DNA of 64,000 nt from Corynebacterium fournieri (GTDB lineage: Bacteria; Actinomycetota; Actinomycetes; Mycobacteriales; Mycobacteriaceae). Numbering within the stretch: the stretch's first letter is position 1; each line of letters begins with the position of its first letter. Under the pieces are notes generated by a model. That model saw only the letters and a program-made list of their open reading frames with translations, was not told where the DNA came from and searched no databases. The stretch spans positions 1,736,001 to 1,800,000 of the forward strand of contig NZ_CP047210.1 in the NCBI RefSeq assembly GCF_030408775.1. The letters run 5' to 3'. The position numbers were made by a program, and so were the translations under genes. Positions 63,799 through 64,000 of this stretch are shown here, in pieces.

Positions 63799-64000
63799 TT
63801 AGCTGCTGCGGCGTGCGGCGCGCCTGCGTCCACGTCGCGGGGAAGCTTTTGCTTGACGACGGCGTTCCGTCGCCTTGCCCTCGGAGGCCTCCTCGCGCTG
63901 CGGAGAGCTCGCCTTCGCCGTCTGCTCCGCGGATGCGCCGGACTTGCGCACGGCGCGGCGGCGGCGACGCCGTCCTGCGGCCGCAGTCGAAGCGGAGGCC
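63799..64000 (-). CDS. rne: Ribonuclease E/G, C-terminal tail only (5' part outside window)
   Basis: The last 66 codons of a gene that enters from the right edge. The tail is low-complexity, rich in Arg, Ala and Ser (RRRRRRAVRKSG and SPRRGRRRAARRSS at the end), like the basic tails of actinobacterial RNase E. The position next to rplU-rpmA is where rne lies in corynebacteria and mycobacteria. No catalytic region is visible, so the call rests on context and composition. Confidence 0.7.
   Translation of the reverse strand, partial: ASASTAAAGRRRRRRAVRKSGASAEQTAKASSPQREEASEGKATERRRQAKASPRRGRRRAARRSS

Noticed and set aside
1-64000. CRISPR arrays, insertion sequences, integrases, prophage genes
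   Set aside because: No short regularly spaced direct repeats outside the surface gene, no transposase or integrase motifs, and no terminal inverted repeats were seen.

Overview
The window is a 64-kb chromosomal piece of a high-GC Gram-positive bacterium, very probably a Corynebacterium. The gene orders dnaJ-hrcA-hemW ... fadD15-malQ ... dcp, aecD-brnQ-luciferase-like oxidoreductase, lepA ... rpsT ... holA ... comEC-comEA ... rsfS-nadD ... proA ... proB-obgE-rpmA-rplU-rne are those known from corynebacteria. Nearly all the DNA is coding; the longest stretches without a gene are under 300 bp. I saw no tRNA, rRNA, insertion sequence, integrase, prophage or CRISPR array. The species cannot be named from the sequence alone.

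Layout. (1) 1-5.4 kb, minus strand: fadD15, an unknown 222-aa protein, hemW, hrcA and the 5' two-thirds of dnaJ. (2) 5.5-12.6 kb: malQ, two overlooked tiny membrane-protein genes (46 and 57 aa), a cell-anchored trypsin-like protease, the M3 peptidase dcp, a half-length type-B carboxylesterase relative without its catalytic serine, and a lipoprotein. (3) 12.7-20.8 kb, plus strand: an ABC exporter, an 838-aa GT87-like membrane glycosyltransferase made of two tandem copies, aecD, brnQ and an LLM-class flavoprotein. (4) 20.9-27.1 kb, plus strand: a GntR/UTRA regulator, a complete peptide-type ABC importer and a ribokinase. (5) 27.1-36.1 kb, accessory in character: two paralogous S33 alpha/beta-hydrolases bracket efeB, a divergent efeO-like gene and a surface phosphoesterase, with no efeU. 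A 660-aa protein of unknown family with a C-terminal membrane hairpin lies next to them. (6) 36.1-42.6 kb: lepA, a CPBP protease, a PemK/MazF-like protein, rpsT with a good promoter and terminator, a secreted esterase, a LysE/RhtB exporter and holA. (7) 42.8-51.6 kb: one 2,926-aa repetitive surface protein with about 22 Rib/YPDG modules, lying on the opposite strand between holA and comEC. (8) 51.6-64 kb, minus strand: comEC, comEA, degV, a gpgP-like phosphatase, rsfS, nadD, a small membrane protein, a cutinase-family protein, proA, a 2-hydroxyacid dehydrogenase, proB, obgE, rpmA, rplU and the end of an RNase E/G gene.

How the genes fit together. The housekeeping blocks cover protein quality control (dnaJ, hrcA, dcp), translation and ribosome assembly (lepA, rpsT, rsfS, obgE, rpmA, rplU), proline and NAD synthesis, and DNA uptake and replication. 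Cell-surface functions are interleaved with them: a protease, a phosphoesterase, a cutinase, an esterase, a lipid-linked glycosyltransferase and a giant repeat adhesin. The best candidates for new biology are the efeB/efeO-like/phosphoesterase block bracketed by hydrolase paralogues, the unknown 660-aa protein beside it, the duplicated glycosyltransferase with a degenerate second half, and the giant surface gene that splits the comEC-holA neighbourhood.
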